64,000 bases of DNA from Cellulomonas sp. Leaf334 (GTDB lineage: Bacteria; Actinomycetota; Actinomycetes; Actinomycetales; Cellulomonadaceae): contig NZ_LMOO01000006.1 in NCBI RefSeq assembly GCF_001424195.1, forward strand, positions 222,871-286,870, read 5' to 3'. Each line of letters begins with the position of its first letter. Position 1 is the stretch's first letter. Below, piece after piece: positions 1 to 9,769 of this stretch. The notes below the pieces were generated by a model. That model searched no databases. It was given only the letters and a program-made list of their open reading frames with translations, and was not told the DNA's origin. A program made the translations under genes and the position numbers.

Positions 1-718
1 CGACAAGGAGTACACCGCCACCATCCGGCTCGGTGTCGCAACGACCACGGACGACGCCGAGGGGGAGACCCTCGCCACCGTCGACGCCTCCGGCGTGACG
101 TCCGCGGACGTCGTCGCGGGCGCAGCCGCCCTGACGGGCGCGATCCAGCAGGTGCCGAGCGCCGTCTCGGCCATCAAGGTCGACGGCCAGCGTGCGTACG
201 CGCGCGTCCGGGCGGGCGAGGACGTCGAGCTGGCGGCGCGCCCCGTCACGGTCGGTCGGTTCGACGTGCACGAGGTGCGTCCGGCGCGGACCGAGGAGGG
301 GTCGCCGGTGCTCGACGTCGACGTGACGGTGGTCGTCTCGTCGGGGACCTACGTGCGCGCCCTCGCCCGCGACCTGGGGGCGGGGCTCGGCGTCGGCGGC
401 CACCTGACGGCGTTGCGGCGCACGCGGGTCGGGGGCTACGGGCTCGACGTCGCCAGGTCGCTGGACGACCTCGGTGCCCTGCCGGCGGACGAGCCGATCG
501 GCGTGGTGTCGCTGGCCGACTCCGCCCGCGCCACGTTCCCGGTGCGGGAGCTCTCGGCCGACGAGGCCAGGGCCCTGTCCTACGGGCAGTCGATCGGCGT
601 CGTCGAGGGCGCGCCGGCGGCGACCGTGGCGGGAATCGACAGGGAGGGTCGGCTCGTCGCGCTGCTCGAGGAGCGCGGCGGCAAGGTCCGGCCCGCTCTG
701 GTGTTCTCGCCCGCCTGA
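1..718 (+). CDS. truB: tRNA pseudouridine(55) synthase TruB, 3' part (5' end outside window)
   Basis: Makes pseudouridine at position 55 in the T-loop of tRNA. Reading starts in frame at base 2 and gives about 238 residues to the TGA at 718. The N-terminal part with the catalytic Asp lies before the window. Seen: KEYTATIRLG at the cut edge, QQVPSAVSAIKVDGQRAY and SGTYVRALARDLG, all classic TruB segments, followed by a C-terminal PUA-like region typical of actinobacterial TruB. truB is normally followed directly by ribF in actinobacteria; here the cellulase cenC lies between them. The family call is secure; the true start cannot be seen. Confidence 0.95.
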   Translation, partial: DKEYTATIRLGVATTTDDAEGETLATVDASGVTSADVVAGAAALTGAIQQVPSAVSAIKVDGQRAYARVRAGEDVELAARPVTVGRFDVHEVRPARTEEGSPVLDVDVTVVVSSGTYVRALARDLGAGLGVGGHLTALRRTRVGGYGLDVARSLDDLGALPADEPIGVVSLADSARATFPVRELSADEARALSYGQSIGVVEGAPAATVAGIDREGRLVALLEERGGKVRPALVFSPA

Positions 719-746
719 GCGCGTGGGCATCCGTCCCCCGTCCGGA

Positions 747-758
747 CGAATCGTTTCG
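747..758 (+). promoter_or_regulatory. Putative LacI-family operator 1 upstream of cenC
   Basis: CGAATCGTTTCG differs at one base from the symmetric CGAAACGTTTCG typical of LacI-family operators. A near-identical element (CGAAGCGTTTCG) lies upstream of the GH127 gene at 9661-9672. It sits about 42 bp before a possible -10 (TACTCT, 789-794). The regulator is not in the window. Confidence 0.5.
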
Positions 759-823
759 AGACTCTTCCGATATGTCCGGTTCCACGGGTACTCTGCGCGG
801 AGCGTCACAGCGCCCCAGGGTCG

Positions 824-837
824 TGGGAGCGCTCCTA
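824..837 (+). promoter_or_regulatory. CelR/CebR-type cellobiose-responsive operator of cenC
   Basis: TGGGAGCGCTCCTA matches 13 of 14 bases of TGGGAGCGCTCCCA, the known operator for CelR (Thermobifida) and CebR (Streptomyces) at cellulase and cellobiose genes. It ends 3 bp before the AGGGAG ribosome binding site (841-846) of cenC, so a bound repressor would block transcript elongation or translation. Inference: cenC is derepressed by cellobiose. Confidence 0.8.
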
Positions 838-851
838 TCTAGGGAGACACC

Positions 852-3800
852 GTGGTTTCTCGTCGCACCTGGCGCGCAGGCGCCGCCTTGACCGCTACAG
901 CCGCACTCCTGCTCGTGGGCGTCGCACCGGCCGTCGCCGACGTCCCGGAGGAGTCGTTCACCGACGGCCCCGGAGCGTGGGTCGCGTACGGCCACGAGGG
1001 GGCGATCGACACCAGCGGCGGCGCCTTCTGCGTCGACGTGCCCGCCGGCTCGGCGCAGTACGGGGTCGGCGTGCTGCTCAACGGTGTCGAGGTCGAGCAG
1101 GGGTCGACGTACACGCTCGCGTTCTCGGCATCGGCGACGACGGACGTCACCGTCCGCGCGCTCGTCGGCCAGAACGGTGCGCCGTACGGCACCGTGGTCG
1201 ACCAGAGCCCGGCGCTGACGTCGGAGCTCACGGAGTTCTCCTACGAGTTCACCGCGGCCGACAGCTACCCCGCGACCGCCACGCCCGACGAGCCCGAGGG
1301 CCAGATCGCGTTCCAGCTCGGCGGCTTCAGCCCTGACGCGTGGACCTTCTGCCTCGACGACGTGTCGCTGTCCTCCGACGTCGAGCTCCTGCCGCACACC
1401 TCGTTCGCCGAGTCGCTGGGGCCGTGGGGCCTGTACGGCGGGTCGGACCCGGTGTTCACCGACGGGGGCGTCTGCACCGCCCTGCCCGGGGGGCAGAGCA
1501 ACCCCTGGGACGCAGGCCTGGCGTTCACGGGGATCCCGGTCGAGGAGGGGCAGAACTACGTCCTGACGTTCACGGCCAGCGCGACACCGGAGACCCCGGT
1601 GCGCGTCATCGTCGGCGAAGGCGGTGGGGCGTACCGGACCACGTTCGAGCAGGCGTCCGTGCCGCTGACCAGTGAGCTGACGACCTACACGTACCCGTTC
1701 ACGGCGAACCTCACGTTCCCGGCCGACGGCACGGCGCCAGGCCAGCTGGCCTTCCACCTGGGCAAGTCGGTCGCGTACGAGTTCTGCATCACGGACGTGT
1801 CGCTGCGGACCACCGCGAGCCCGCCGCCGCCGTACGAGCCCGAGACCGGGCCGCGCGTGCGCGTCAACCAGGTGGGGTACGTGCCCGAGGGCCCGAAGCG
1901 CGCCACGCTCGTGACGGACGCGACCGAGGCGCTGCCGTGGGAGCTGCACGACGCGGCCGACGCCGTCGTGGCGACCGGGACCACCGCTCCCGAGGGTGCC
2001 GACGCGTCGACCGGCCTGGACGTGCACGTCATCGACTTCTCGGACGTCACCACCACCGGTGCCGGGTTCACGCTCGTCGCCGACGGCGAGACGAGCCGGC
2101 CGTTCGACATCGACGCGGACCTGTACCAGCAGCTCCGCCAGGACGCGCTCGACTACTTCTACCTGGCCCGCTCCGGTACGCCGATCGACGGCGCGATCGT
2201 CGGCGAGGAGTACGCCCGCGTGGCCGGGCACGTCGGGGTCGCCCCCAACCAGGGCGACACCGAGGTGCCGTGCATCGGTCCGCGTGACTACTACGACGGC
2301 TGGACCTGCGACTACACGCTCGACGTCTCGGGCGGCTGGTACGACGCCGGCGACCACGGCAAGTACGTCGTCAACGGCGGCATCTCGGTGGCGCAGCTGC
2401 TCGGCACCTACGAGCGCACCCTGACCGCGTGGACGGCGACGCCGGGGGCGCTCGGCGACGGCACCCTCGACCTGCCCGAGCACGGCAACGACGTGCCCGA
2501 CGTGCTGGACGAGGCGCGCTGGGAGCTCGAGTGGATGCAGAAGATGATCGCGCCCTCCGGCGAGTACGCCGGGATGGTGCACCACAAGATCCACGACGAG
2601 GGCTGGACGGGCCTGCCGCTGGCTCCTGCGGACGACCCGCAGGTGCGCTCGCTCCACCGTCCGTCCACGGCTGCGACCCTCAACGTCGCCGCGGTGGCCG
2701 CGCAGGGTGCCCGCCTGTTCCGCGAGTACGACGCCGCGTTCGCCGACTCCCTGCTGGCGACGGCGCGGTCGACCTGGGCCGCCGCGCTCGAGCACCCGGC
2801 CGTCTACGCACCCGCCGCGGCGGGCGCCGACGGTGGTGGCCCGTACGACGACTCCGTCGTCACGGACGAGTTCTACTGGGCGGCTGCGGAGCTGTTCCTG
2901 ACCACCGGGGAGGACGCCTTCGAGCAGTACGTCCTCACCAGCCCGCAGCACACGGCGGACGTGTTCACGGCCGGCGGGTTCAACTGGGGCAGCGTCGCGG
3001 CGCTCGGCCGGATCGACCTGGCCACGGTGCCGAACGACCTGCCCGGCCTCGACGAGGTCAAGGCGTCCGTCGTCGCCGGCGCGGACGAGTACGTCGCCAG
3101 CCAGGCGGCGCACCCGTGGGGCTCCGTCTACTCGCCCGACTCCGGCGCCTACGACTGGGGCTCCAGCTCCTCGGTGACCAACAACCTGGTCGTCCTCGGC
3201 GTGGCCTACGACCTCACCGGTGACGCGACGTACAGCCGCGCGGTGCTCGAGGGCATGGACTACCTGCTGGGCCGCAACGGCCTCAACCAGTCCTACGTGA
3301 CCGGGTGGGGCGAGGTGGCCTCGCACCAGCAGCACAGCCGCTGGTTCGCCAACTCCCTCGACCCGGGCCTGCCCGAGCCGCCGCCGGGTTCGCTCGCGGG
3401 CGGCCCGAACTCGATGACCGGCACGTGGGACCCGACGATGCAGTCGACGTTCACCGAGGGCTGCGCACCGGCCATGTGCTACCTCGACGTCATCTCCTCC
3501 TGGGCGTCCAACGAGATCACGATCAACTGGAACTCGTCGATGTCCTGGGTGGCGTCGTTCGTCGCCGACCTGGGTGCCGGTGCGCCGGTGCAGGTGGCCC
3601 CGGCCATCACGGCACAGCCCGCGTCGGTGACGGCGGCCCTCGGGTCGACGGCGTCGTTCACCGCGGCGGCGTCGGGCACGCCCACGCCGACCGTCCAGTG
3701 GCAGGTCCAGCAGGCCGGCCCGTGGCGCGACATCGTCGGCGCCACGGCGACGACCCTGGACGTCGTGGTCACGGCCGATGCCCGGTACCGGGCGGTGTTC

Positions 3801-4148
3801 ACCAACGCGGCAGGGTCGGCGACGACGGCGGTGGCGACGTTGAAGGTCGCGAAGTCGGCCCCGGTCGTCACCAAGCACCCGCAGCCGGTCCGTGCGGCGC
3901 TCGGGAAGACCGTGACGTTCACCGCGGCCGCGACCGGGTACCCGGCTCCGTCGGTCACGTGGCAGGTGCGCTGGTTCGGCAGCCCGTGGGTCACGGTGCC
4001 GGGCGCGAAGAGCACGACGCTCACGTTCAAGGCCAGCGTGCTGAGCGTCGGCACGGAGTACCGGGCGGTCTTCAAGAACCCGGCCGGGACGACGGCCACC
4101 AACCCCGCGAAGCTCACGATCACGCTCCCGGGACACCCTCGCAGCTAG
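852..4148 (+). CDS. cenC: Secreted GH9 endoglucanase C (CBM4-CBM4-Ig-GH9-Ig-Ig)
   Basis: Secreted endo/exo-acting beta-1,4-glucanase for cellulose breakdown. The 1098-residue protein has a Sec signal peptide (about 1-29, ending near VAPAVADV), two CBM4 modules (about 31-175 and 180-320; these bind amorphous cellulose), an Ig-like domain (about 335-425), a GH9 catalytic domain (about 428-895) and two C-terminal Ig-like repeats. Catalytic residues expected for GH9 are present: Asp498 and Asp501 in GGWYDAGDHGKYV and the acid Glu888 in SNEITINW. Length and architecture match C. fimi CenC (about 1101 residues). GTG start at 852 with AGGGAG five bases upstream. It lies between truB and ribF, followed by a hairpin, and is probably monocistronic and cellobiose-induced. 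Confidence 0.95.
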   Translation: MVSRRTWRAGAALTATAALLLVGVAPAVADVPEESFTDGPGAWVAYGHEGAIDTSGGAFCVDVPAGSAQYGVGVLLNGVEVEQGSTYTLAFSASATTDVTVRALVGQNGAPYGTVVDQSPALTSELTEFSYEFTAADSYPATATPDEPEGQIAFQLGGFSPDAWTFCLDDVSLSSDVELLPHTSFAESLGPWGLYGGSDPVFTDGGVCTALPGGQSNPWDAGLAFTGIPVEEGQNYVLTFTASATPETPVRVIVGEGGGAYRTTFEQASVPLTSELTTYTYPFTANLTFPADGTAPGQLAFHLGKSVAYEFCITDVSLRTTASPPPPYEPETGPRVRVNQVGYVPEGPKRATLVTDATEALPWELHDAADAVVATGTTAPEGADASTGLDVHVIDFSDVTTTGAGFTLVADGETSRPFDIDADLYQQLRQDALDYFYLARSGTPIDGAIVGEEYARVAGHVGVAPNQGDTEVPCIGPRDYYDGWTCDYTLDVSGGWYDAGDHGKYVVNGGISVAQLLGTYERTLTAWTATPGALGDGTLDLPEHGNDVPDVLDEARWELEWMQKMIAPSGEYAGMVHHKIHDEGWTGLPLAPADDPQVRSLHRPSTAATLNVAAVAAQGARLFREYDAAFADSLLATARSTWAAALEHPAVYAPAAAGADGGGPYDDSVVTDEFYWAAAELFLTTGEDAFEQYVLTSPQHTADVFTAGGFNWGSVAALGRIDLATVPNDLPGLDEVKASVVAGADEYVASQAAHPWGSVYSPDSGAYDWGSSSSVTNNLVVLGVAYDLTGDATYSRAVLEGMDYLLGRNGLNQSYVTGWGEVASHQQHSRWFANSLDPGLPEPPPGSLAGGPNSMTGTWDPTMQSTFTEGCAPAMCYLDVISSWASNEITINWNSSMSWVASFVADLGAGAPVQVAPAITAQPASVTAALGSTASFTAAASGTPTPTVQWQVQQAGPWRDIVGATATTLDVVVTADARYRAVFTNAAGSATTAVATLKVAKSAPVVTKHPQPVRAALGKTVTFTAAATGYPAPSVTWQVRWFGSPWVTVPGAKSTTLTFKASVLSVGTEYRAVFKNPAGTTATNPAKLTITLPGHPRS

Positions 4149-4165
4149 TCGTCGCGGCCTGACGG

Positions 4166-4202
4166 CCACCCGGCGCGCGCCTCGATGGCGTGCGCCGGGT
4201 GG
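4166..4202 (+). terminator. Stem-loop terminator after cenC
   Basis: A 14-bp stem (4166-4179 with 4189-4202, one G.U pair) with a 9-nt loop follows the cenC stop by about 18 bp. There is no U-tract, which is common in actinobacteria. It separates the inserted cenC from ribF. Confidence 0.6.
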
Positions 4203-4268
4203 GCGGGATGGCAGGCTTGTCCGTCGAGCCCTCGATCGCGCGCGGGGCACGGACGACGAGGAGCAGGT

Positions 4269-5306
4269 GTGCAGGTCTGGAGGGAGCTGTCCGACGTGCC
4301 CGCGGACTTCGGTCCGTCGGTGGTCACGATCGGCAACTTCGACGGCGTCCACCGCGGTCACGTCGGCGTGCTGCGCCGGATGTGCGCCGATGCCGCGTCC
4401 GTGGGAGCGCAGGCGGTCGCGGTGACGTTCAGCCCGCACCCTCAGCAGGTGCACCGGCCGGACACCGCGCCGCCGCTGCTCACCGGTGACGTAGACCGCC
4501 TCGAGCTCCTGGAGCAGACGGGTCTCGACGCGGTGCTGCTGCTGGAGTACACCCTGGAGTTCGCCCGGCAGACGCCCGAGGAGTTCGTCCGGCGGTACCT
4601 GGTCGACGTCCTGCACGCGTGCACGGTGGTCGTGGGACGGGACGTGCGGTTCGGCTGGAACAACTCCGGCGACCTGTCGACGATGGTCGCGCTCGGCCGT
4701 GAGCACGGGTTCGAGGTCGAGGTGATCGACGACGTGACGCCCGCCGCGTCCGCCGACCCGGGCAGCGCCGAGGACCGGGTGGCGGACCCGCTGCGGCGAC
4801 GCTGGTCCTCGACATGGGTGCGCGAGCTCCTGGAGGCCGGTGACGTCGTCCAGGCTGCCCGGGTGCTGGGCCGGCCGCACCGACTGCGCGGCGTCGTGGT
4901 GCACGGGGACGCGCGGGGTCGCGACCTCGGCTTCCCGACGGCCAACCTCGGACCCGACGCGACCGGCATGGTCCCCGCCGACGGCGTGTACGCGGGCTGG
5001 CTGCGGCGCACGTCCGTGAGTGCGGGCGACCCCGGCAGTGCTGACGACGTGCTGCCGGCGGCGGTCTCCATCGGCACCAACCCGACCTTCGACGGCGTCG
5101 AGCGTCGCGTGGAGGCGTACGTGCTGGACCGCACCGACCTCGACCTGTACGACGAGGTCGTGGTGCTCGAGCTGGTCGAACGGCTGCGGCCGACGCTGCG
5201 GTTCGAGTCGATCGACGACCTCGTGGCGCGGATGCACGAGGACGTCGCGCAGGTGCGGGGGATCCTCGGCGCGCAGCCTGGTGCCGGAGGCGTCCCCGCA
5301 GCCTGA
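4269..5306 (+). CDS. ribF: Bifunctional riboflavin kinase / FAD synthetase
   Basis: Converts riboflavin to FMN and FMN to FAD in the cytoplasm. 345 residues. The N-terminal nucleotidyltransferase domain (about 1-185) shows [12 protein letters not shown], the adenylyltransferase signature. The C-terminal riboflavin kinase domain (about 195-335) shows [16 protein letters not shown] and [10 protein letters not shown] chose the GTG at 4269 because GAGGAG (4258-4263) is correctly spaced before it; an in-frame upstream ATG would add about 28 residues that are not conserved. Next is rpsO, the usual actinobacterial order ribF-rpsO-pnp. Confidence 0.95.
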   Translation: MQVWRELSDVPADFGPSVVTIGNFDGVHRGHVGVLRRMCADAASVGAQAVAVTFSPHPQQVHRPDTAPPLLTGDVDRLELLEQTGLDAVLLLEYTLEFARQTPEEFVRRYLVDVLHACTVVVGRDVRFGWNNSGDLSTMVALGREHGFEVEVIDDVTPAASADPGSAEDRVADPLRRRWSSTWVRELLEAGDVVQAARVLGRPHRLRGVVVHGDARGRDLGFPTANLGPDATGMVPADGVYAGWLRRTSVSAGDPGSADDVLPAAVSIGTNPTFDGVERRVEAYVLDRTDLDLYDEVVVLELVERLRPTLRFESIDDLVARMHEDVAQVRGILGAQPGAGGVPAA

Positions 5307-5312
5307 TAGTCT
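5307..5312 (+). promoter_or_regulatory. Possible -10 element for rpsO
   Basis: TAGTCT begins right after the ribF stop codon and leaves an rpsO leader of about 80 nt, room for the leader autoregulation known for S15 in other bacteria. No convincing -35 was found. Confidence 0.3.
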
Positions 5313-5398
5313 ATGGGCGCCGTACGAACGGCCGCGGACAGAGAGAGCCCGGGTGGACATGCCCCGGCGCACCGCGCAACGAGACAACCTGGAGAACC

Positions 5399-5668
5399 GT
5401 GCCGCTCGAAAGTGCCGTCAAGCAGTCCATCATGACCGAGTACGCCACCCACGAGGGTGACACCGGTTCCCCCGAGGTCCAGATCGCGATGCTCACGCAG
5501 CGCATCAAGGACCTCACGGAGCACCTCAAGACCCACAAGCACGACCACCACAGCCGCCGCGGTCTGCTGCTGCTCGTCGGTCAGCGTCGCCGCCTTCTCG
5601 GTTACCTGCAGAAGGTCGACATCAACCGCTACCGCAGCATCATCGAGCGGCTCGGCCTGCGCCGATAA
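5399..5668 (+). CDS. rpsO: 30S ribosomal protein S15
   Basis: Primary 16S rRNA-binding protein of the small subunit. 89 residues including the start, the usual S15 length. Conserved blocks are seen: [26 protein letters not shown] and the C-terminal [15 protein letters not shown] start at 5399; GGAG lies 9 bases upstream in the leader. A strong hairpin follows and separates it from pnp. Confidence 0.98.
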   Translation: MPLESAVKQSIMTEYATHEGDTGSPEVQIAMLTQRIKDLTEHLKTHKHDHHSRRGLLLLVGQRRRLLGYLQKVDINRYRSIIERLGLRR

Positions 5669-5676
5669 CGCCTCCG

Positions 5677-5709
5677 ACCAGCCCGGACCCGCCCAGGGTC
5701 CGGGCTGGT
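5677..5709 (+). terminator. Stem-loop after rpsO
   Basis: Perfect 13-bp stem (5677-5689 with 5697-5709) with a 7-nt loop, 8 bp after the rpsO stop. It can act as a terminator or as a processing site in the rpsO-pnp transcript; in many bacteria the pnp leader is cleaved and autoregulated. The following stretch to 5885 holds only the pnp leader and no gene. Confidence 0.7.
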
Positions 5710-5885
5710 CTGGCGTCACGGCCTTCCAGTACGCACGTCCAGCACCACCGCACCACCACACCGCGTCGGTCCGCTCGGTTCGGTCCTCGGTAGTGGTTTC
5801 CGGAAGCTCCGCGAGGGGAGTCCGGTGGCCTCGATCGAAGATCGCTCGCGGACGGCCGGCGCCTTCAAGAAAGAGGAGGGCACCC

Positions 5886-8129
5886 GTGGAGGGTCCCGAG
5901 ATCCAGTTCGCCGAGGCAGTGATCGACAACGGTCGCTTCGGCACCCGCACCGTCCGCTTCGAGACCGGCCGCATCGCCAAGCAGGCCGCCGGTGCCGCCG
6001 TCGCCTACCTCGACGGCGAGACGACGCTGCTCGCCGCCACGACGGCAGGCAAGCACCCGAAGGAGCAGTTCGACTTCTTCCCGCTGACGATCGACGTCGA
6101 GGAGCGGTCGTACGCGGCCGGCAAGATCCCCGGCTCGTTCTTCCGCCGTGAGGGTCGGCCGAGCACCGAGGCCATCCTCGCGTGCCGCCTGATCGACCGC
6201 CCGCTGCGTCCCCTGTTCGTCAAGGGCCTGCGCAACGAGGTCCAGGTCGTCATCACCGTCCTGTCGATCCACCCGGACGACTCGTACGACACCCTCGCGA
6301 TCAACGCGGCGTCGATCTCGACGCAGCTGTCGGGCCTGCCGTTCTCCGGCCCCGTCGCCGGTGTGCGCGTCGCGCTCGTCGAGGGCCAGTGGGTCGCGTT
6401 CCCGCGGTACTCCGAGCGCGAGCGCGCCACGTTCGACATGGTCGTCGCCGGCCGCGTCGTCGGTGATGATGTCGCGATCGCGATGATCGAGGCCGAGGCG
6501 CCCGAGAAGTCCTGGAACATCATCAAGTTCGAGGGTGGCACCGCCCCCACGGAGGAGATCGTCTCCCAGGGCATCGAGGCGGCCAAGCCGTTCATCAAGG
6601 TGCTCGTCCAGGCCCAGCAGGAGCTGGCGTCGAAGGCCGCCAAGGAGACGCAGGCGTTCCCGACGTTCCCCGACTACCAGGACGACACGTACGCCGCGGT
6701 CGACGGTGCGTCGAACGCGTCCCTGAACGAGGCGCTGAGCATCGGCGACAAGCAGACCCGCGAGAACCGCCTGGACGAGATCAAGGCCGAGGTCGTCGCG
6801 CAGCTCTCCGCGCAGTTCGAGGGTCGTGAGAAGGAGCTGTCGGCCGCTTACCGCGCGGTGCAGAAGAAGCTCATCCGCCAGCGCATCCTCACGGACGGCT
6901 TCCGCATCGACGGCCGTGGCCTGCGGGACATCCGCACGCTCTCGGCCGAGGTCGAGGTGCTGCCCCGCGTGCACGGCTCGGCGATCTTCGAGCGCGGCGA
7001 GACCCAGATCCTGGGTGTCACCACGCTGAACATGCTCCGCATGGAGCAGCAGCTCGACACGCTCTCCCCGGAGACGCGCAAGCGCTACATGCACAACTAC
7101 AACTTCCCGCCCTACTCCACGGGTGAGACGGGTCGCGTCGGTTCGCCGAAGCGTCGCGAGATCGGCCACGGGGCGCTCGCCGAGCGCGCGCTCATGCCGG
7201 TCCTGCCCAGCCGCGAGGAGTTCCCGTACGCCATCCGCCAGGTCTCCGAGGCGCTGAGCTCCAACGGCTCGACCTCGATGGGCTCGGTCTGCGCGTCCAC
7301 CCTGTCGCTCCTCAACGCCGGTGTGCCGCTGCGTGCGCCGGTCGCGGGCATCGCGATGGGCCTCGTGTCCGACACGGTGAACGGTGAGACCCGATACGCG
7401 GCCCTCACCGACATCCTGGGCGCCGAGGACGCGTTCGGTGACATGGACTTCAAGGTCGCCGGCACCCGCGAGTTCGTCACGGCCATCCAGCTCGACACCA
7501 AGCTCGAGGGCATCCCCGCCTCGGTCCTGGCCGGCGCGCTAACGCAGGCCAAGGAGGCTCGCCTGGCGATCCTCGACGTCATCGCCGAGGCGATCGACGT
7601 GCCCGACGAGATGAGCCCGTTCGCTCCTCGCGTCATCTCCGTGAAGGTGCCGGTCGACAAGATCGGCGAGGTCATCGGGCCGAAGGGCAAGATGATCAAC
7701 CAGATCCAGGAGGAGACCGGCGCCGACATCTCCATCGAGGACGACGGCACGGTCTACATCGGCGCCGTCGACGGTCCGTCGGCGGAGGCCGCGCGTGCGG
7801 CGATCAACGCGATCGCCAACCCGCACATGCCCGAGATCGGGGAGCGCTTCGTCGGCACGGTCGTCAAGACCACGACGTTCGGTGCGTTCATCTCCCTGTC
7901 GCCGGGCAAGGACGGTCTGCTGCACATCTCGCAGATCCGCAAGCTCGTCGGTGGTCGTCGTGTCGAGAACGTCGAGGACGTCCTGGCCGTCGGCCAGAAG
8001 GTCCAGGTCGAGATCGGCGAGATCGACCCGCGCGGCAAGCTGTCGCTGCACGCAGTGATCGAGGAGGGAACCGAGGGCGACGCGTCGGCTTCCTCGGTCG
8101 AGGGCACGACCGAGCCGGTCGACGCCTGA
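5886..8129 (+). CDS. pnp: Polyribonucleotide nucleotidyltransferase (PNPase)
   Basis: Phosphorolytic 3'-5' exoribonuclease and polymerase in mRNA decay. 747 residues: two RNase PH-like cores (about 10-145 and 320-545) separated by a helical segment, a KH domain with [16 protein letters not shown], and an S1 domain starting near [20 protein letters not shown] start at 5886 with a GGAGGG ribosome binding site at 5875-5880; an open frame extending further upstream has no conserved sequence. Only 2 bp separate its stop from the M16 peptidase start, suggesting translational coupling, as in other actinobacteria. Confidence 0.97.
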   Translation: MEGPEIQFAEAVIDNGRFGTRTVRFETGRIAKQAAGAAVAYLDGETTLLAATTAGKHPKEQFDFFPLTIDVEERSYAAGKIPGSFFRREGRPSTEAILACRLIDRPLRPLFVKGLRNEVQVVITVLSIHPDDSYDTLAINAASISTQLSGLPFSGPVAGVRVALVEGQWVAFPRYSERERATFDMVVAGRVVGDDVAIAMIEAEAPEKSWNIIKFEGGTAPTEEIVSQGIEAAKPFIKVLVQAQQELASKAAKETQAFPTFPDYQDDTYAAVDGASNASLNEALSIGDKQTRENRLDEIKAEVVAQLSAQFEGREKELSAAYRAVQKKLIRQRILTDGFRIDGRGLRDIRTLSAEVEVLPRVHGSAIFERGETQILGVTTLNMLRMEQQLDTLSPETRKRYMHNYNFPPYSTGETGRVGSPKRREIGHGALAERALMPVLPSREEFPYAIRQVSEALSSNGSTSMGSVCASTLSLLNAGVPLRAPVAGIAMGLVSDTVNGETRYAALTDILGAEDAFGDMDFKVAGTREFVTAIQLDTKLEGIPASVLAGALTQAKEARLAILDVIAEAIDVPDEMSPFAPRVISVKVPVDKIGEVIGPKGKMINQIQEETGADISIEDDGTVYIGAVDGPSAEAARAAINAIANPHMPEIGERFVGTVVKTTTFGAFISLSPGKDGLLHISQIRKLVGGRRVENVEDVLAVGQKVQVEIGEIDPRGKLSLHAVIEEGTEGDASASSVEGTTEPVDA

Positions 8130-8131
8130 CG

Positions 8132-9478
8132 ATGCCCTTGGACCTCCCGCTCGTCCGCCCGGGTCAGCCCGGGGCCGAGCAGTCCGTCGGGCAGGACGGT
8201 GACGCCATCGTGCGTCGTTCCGTCCTGCCCGGCGGGGTCCGGGTGCTCACGGAGCACATGCCGGGCCTGCGTTCGGCGACCGTGGGCGCGTGGGTCGGCG
8301 TCGGCTCGCGCGACGAGTCCGACGGCCACCACGGCTCGACGCACTTCCTCGAGCACCTGCTGTTCAAGGGCACCGCGCGCCGCACCGCGATGGACATCGC
8401 GGAGGCGTTCGACGCCGTCGGTGGTGAGGCCAACGCCGCCACCGGCAAGGAGCACACCTGCTACTACGCACGGGTGCTCGACTCGGACCTCCCGATGGCG
8501 GTCGACGTCATCGCGGACATGGTCACCTCCGCGCGCCTCGACACCGACGAGCTCGAGACCGAGCGCGGTGTGATCCTCGAAGAGCTCGCGATGAACGACG
8601 ACGACCCCAGCGACGTCGTCCACGAACAGTTCGCCTCCGCCGTCCTGGGCGCTCACGCGCTGGGCCGGCCCATCGGCGGCACCCCCGACACCATCCGCGC
8701 GGTCCCGCGCGACGCCGTGTGGGAGCACTACCGCGAGCACTACCGGCCGTCGACGCTCGTCGTCACGGCCGCCGGTGGCGTCGACCACGACGTGCTGTGC
8801 GCCCAGGTCAGCGAGGCGCTCACCACGGGCGGCTGGCCGCTGGACGTCGGCGCGGAGCCCCACGGCCGCCGCGTGCCGACCGACGTCGCCGTGCAGGCCG
8901 GGCAGGGCGGGATCCCCGCGGCCGGTGTCGAGCTGACCATCCGCCGCCACACCGAGCAGGCGAACGTCATCATCGGTGGCACCTCGCTCACCGCGACGGA
9001 CCCGAAGCGGTTCACGCTGTCGGTCCTGAACGCGGTGCTCGGCGGGGGCATGTCGTCGCGACTGTTCCAGGAGATCCGCGAGCGCCGCGGTCTGGCGTAC
9101 TCCACGTACTCGTTCGCCTCCGGGCACGCCGACACCGGCGTCTTCGGCCTCTACGCGGGCTGCACACCGGGCAAGGTCGACGAGGTCGTGGCGCTGATGG
9201 TCGCGGAGTGGGAGCGGATGGCCGACGCGCCGATCACGCAGGCCGAGCTCGAGCGGTCGATGGGACAGCTCGCCGGGGGACTGGTGCTCGGCATGGAGGA
9301 CTCCGGGTCGCGCATGAGCCGGCTCGGCAAGTCCGAGCTGGTGCACGGCTCGCTGCTGAGCATCGACGAGTCGCTCGACCTGATCCGTGCCGTCACCGTG
9401 CAGGACGTGCAGGACCTCGCCGGCGAGCTGGCGTCACGCCCGCGCTCGGTCGTCCGCGTCGGCCCGTTCGGGGACTGA
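8132..9478 (+). CDS. M16-family zinc metallopeptidase (processing-peptidase-like, PepR type)
   Basis: Insulinase-family (M16B) protease, probably cytoplasmic. 448 residues, the usual single-chain M16B length. The inverted zinc site HxxEH is seen as HFLEH at about residue 71, with the downstream Glu in the ILEELAMNDDD region, and the C-terminal inactive-like half contains the conserved RERRGLAYSTYSF. ATG at 8132 lies 2 bp after pnp with no clear ribosome binding site of its own. The pnp-M16 pair is conserved in actinobacteria (mycobacterial PepR). Substrate unknown. Confidence 0.92.
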   Translation: MPLDLPLVRPGQPGAEQSVGQDGDAIVRRSVLPGGVRVLTEHMPGLRSATVGAWVGVGSRDESDGHHGSTHFLEHLLFKGTARRTAMDIAEAFDAVGGEANAATGKEHTCYYARVLDSDLPMAVDVIADMVTSARLDTDELETERGVILEELAMNDDDPSDVVHEQFASAVLGAHALGRPIGGTPDTIRAVPRDAVWEHYREHYRPSTLVVTAAGGVDHDVLCAQVSEALTTGGWPLDVGAEPHGRRVPTDVAVQAGQGGIPAAGVELTIRRHTEQANVIIGGTSLTATDPKRFTLSVLNAVLGGGMSSRLFQEIRERRGLAYSTYSFASGHADTGVFGLYAGCTPGKVDEVVALMVAEWERMADAPITQAELERSMGQLAGGLVLGMEDSGSRMSRLGKSELVHGSLLSIDESLDLIRAVTVQDVQDLAGELASRPRSVVRVGPFGD

Positions 9479-9660
9479 CCGCCGGCCCGCCGCTGTCCCT
9501 CGCGCCCGCGGGTGACGGTGGCCTCGACGCGAGCCTCCGCACGGCTGGCACGCCGTGCGGGCGCACCGGCCGCGGGACGGTCACCCTCGGGGGCTGCCGG
9601 ACGCGGCGGGGTGCGCATCCGTCACGGGCCGTCGACGTTGGGGCGACACCCTGCAGAATG

Positions 9661-9672
9661 CGAAGCGTTTCG
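9661..9672 (+). promoter_or_regulatory. Putative LacI-family operator 1 of the GH127 gene
   Basis: CGAAGCGTTTCG, one base from CGAAACGTTTCG and one base from the cenC element at 747-758. It lies 50 bp before the candidate -10 at 9711. The rest of 9479-9769 holds no convincing gene. Confidence 0.45.
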
Positions 9673-9710
9673 GTTCGTCCACGCCCGTGTACGCGCGGCG
9701 GCAGAGCACC

Positions 9711-9716
9711 TAGCGT
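9711..9716 (+). promoter_or_regulatory. Candidate -10 of the GH127 gene
   Basis: TAGCGT lies between the two putative operators and places the transcript start near 9723, giving a leader of about 47 nt that contains operator 2 and the ribosome binding site GGAGAGG. Confidence 0.35.
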
Positions 9717-9733
9717 CACTCCGGTACCGAGTT

Positions 9734-9747
9734 TGTGAGCGCTAACA
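9734..9747 (+). promoter_or_regulatory. Putative LacI-family operator 2 of the GH127 gene
   Basis: TGTGAGCGCTAACA is an imperfect palindrome centred on GCGC, close to the GTTAGCGCTAAC-type sites of actinobacterial LacI-family sugar regulators. It shares 10 of 14 positions with the cenC operator at 824-837 but lacks the flanking GGG/CCC, so another sensor (arabinose or xylan type) is plausible. Confidence 0.6.
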
Positions 9748-9769
9748 TCACCTCGACGGAGAGGTCAGC

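Noticed and set aside
246..5387. Very long open frame on the minus strand opposite truB, cenC and ribF
   Set aside because: Its protein is low-complexity Arg/Gly/His-rich without any family, and each real gene lies opposite. Such frames are expected where third-codon positions are almost all G or C.
9512..9745. Small ORF between the M16 and GH127 genes
   Set aside because: Shadow-like composition, and it covers the operators and the -10 of the GH127 gene.
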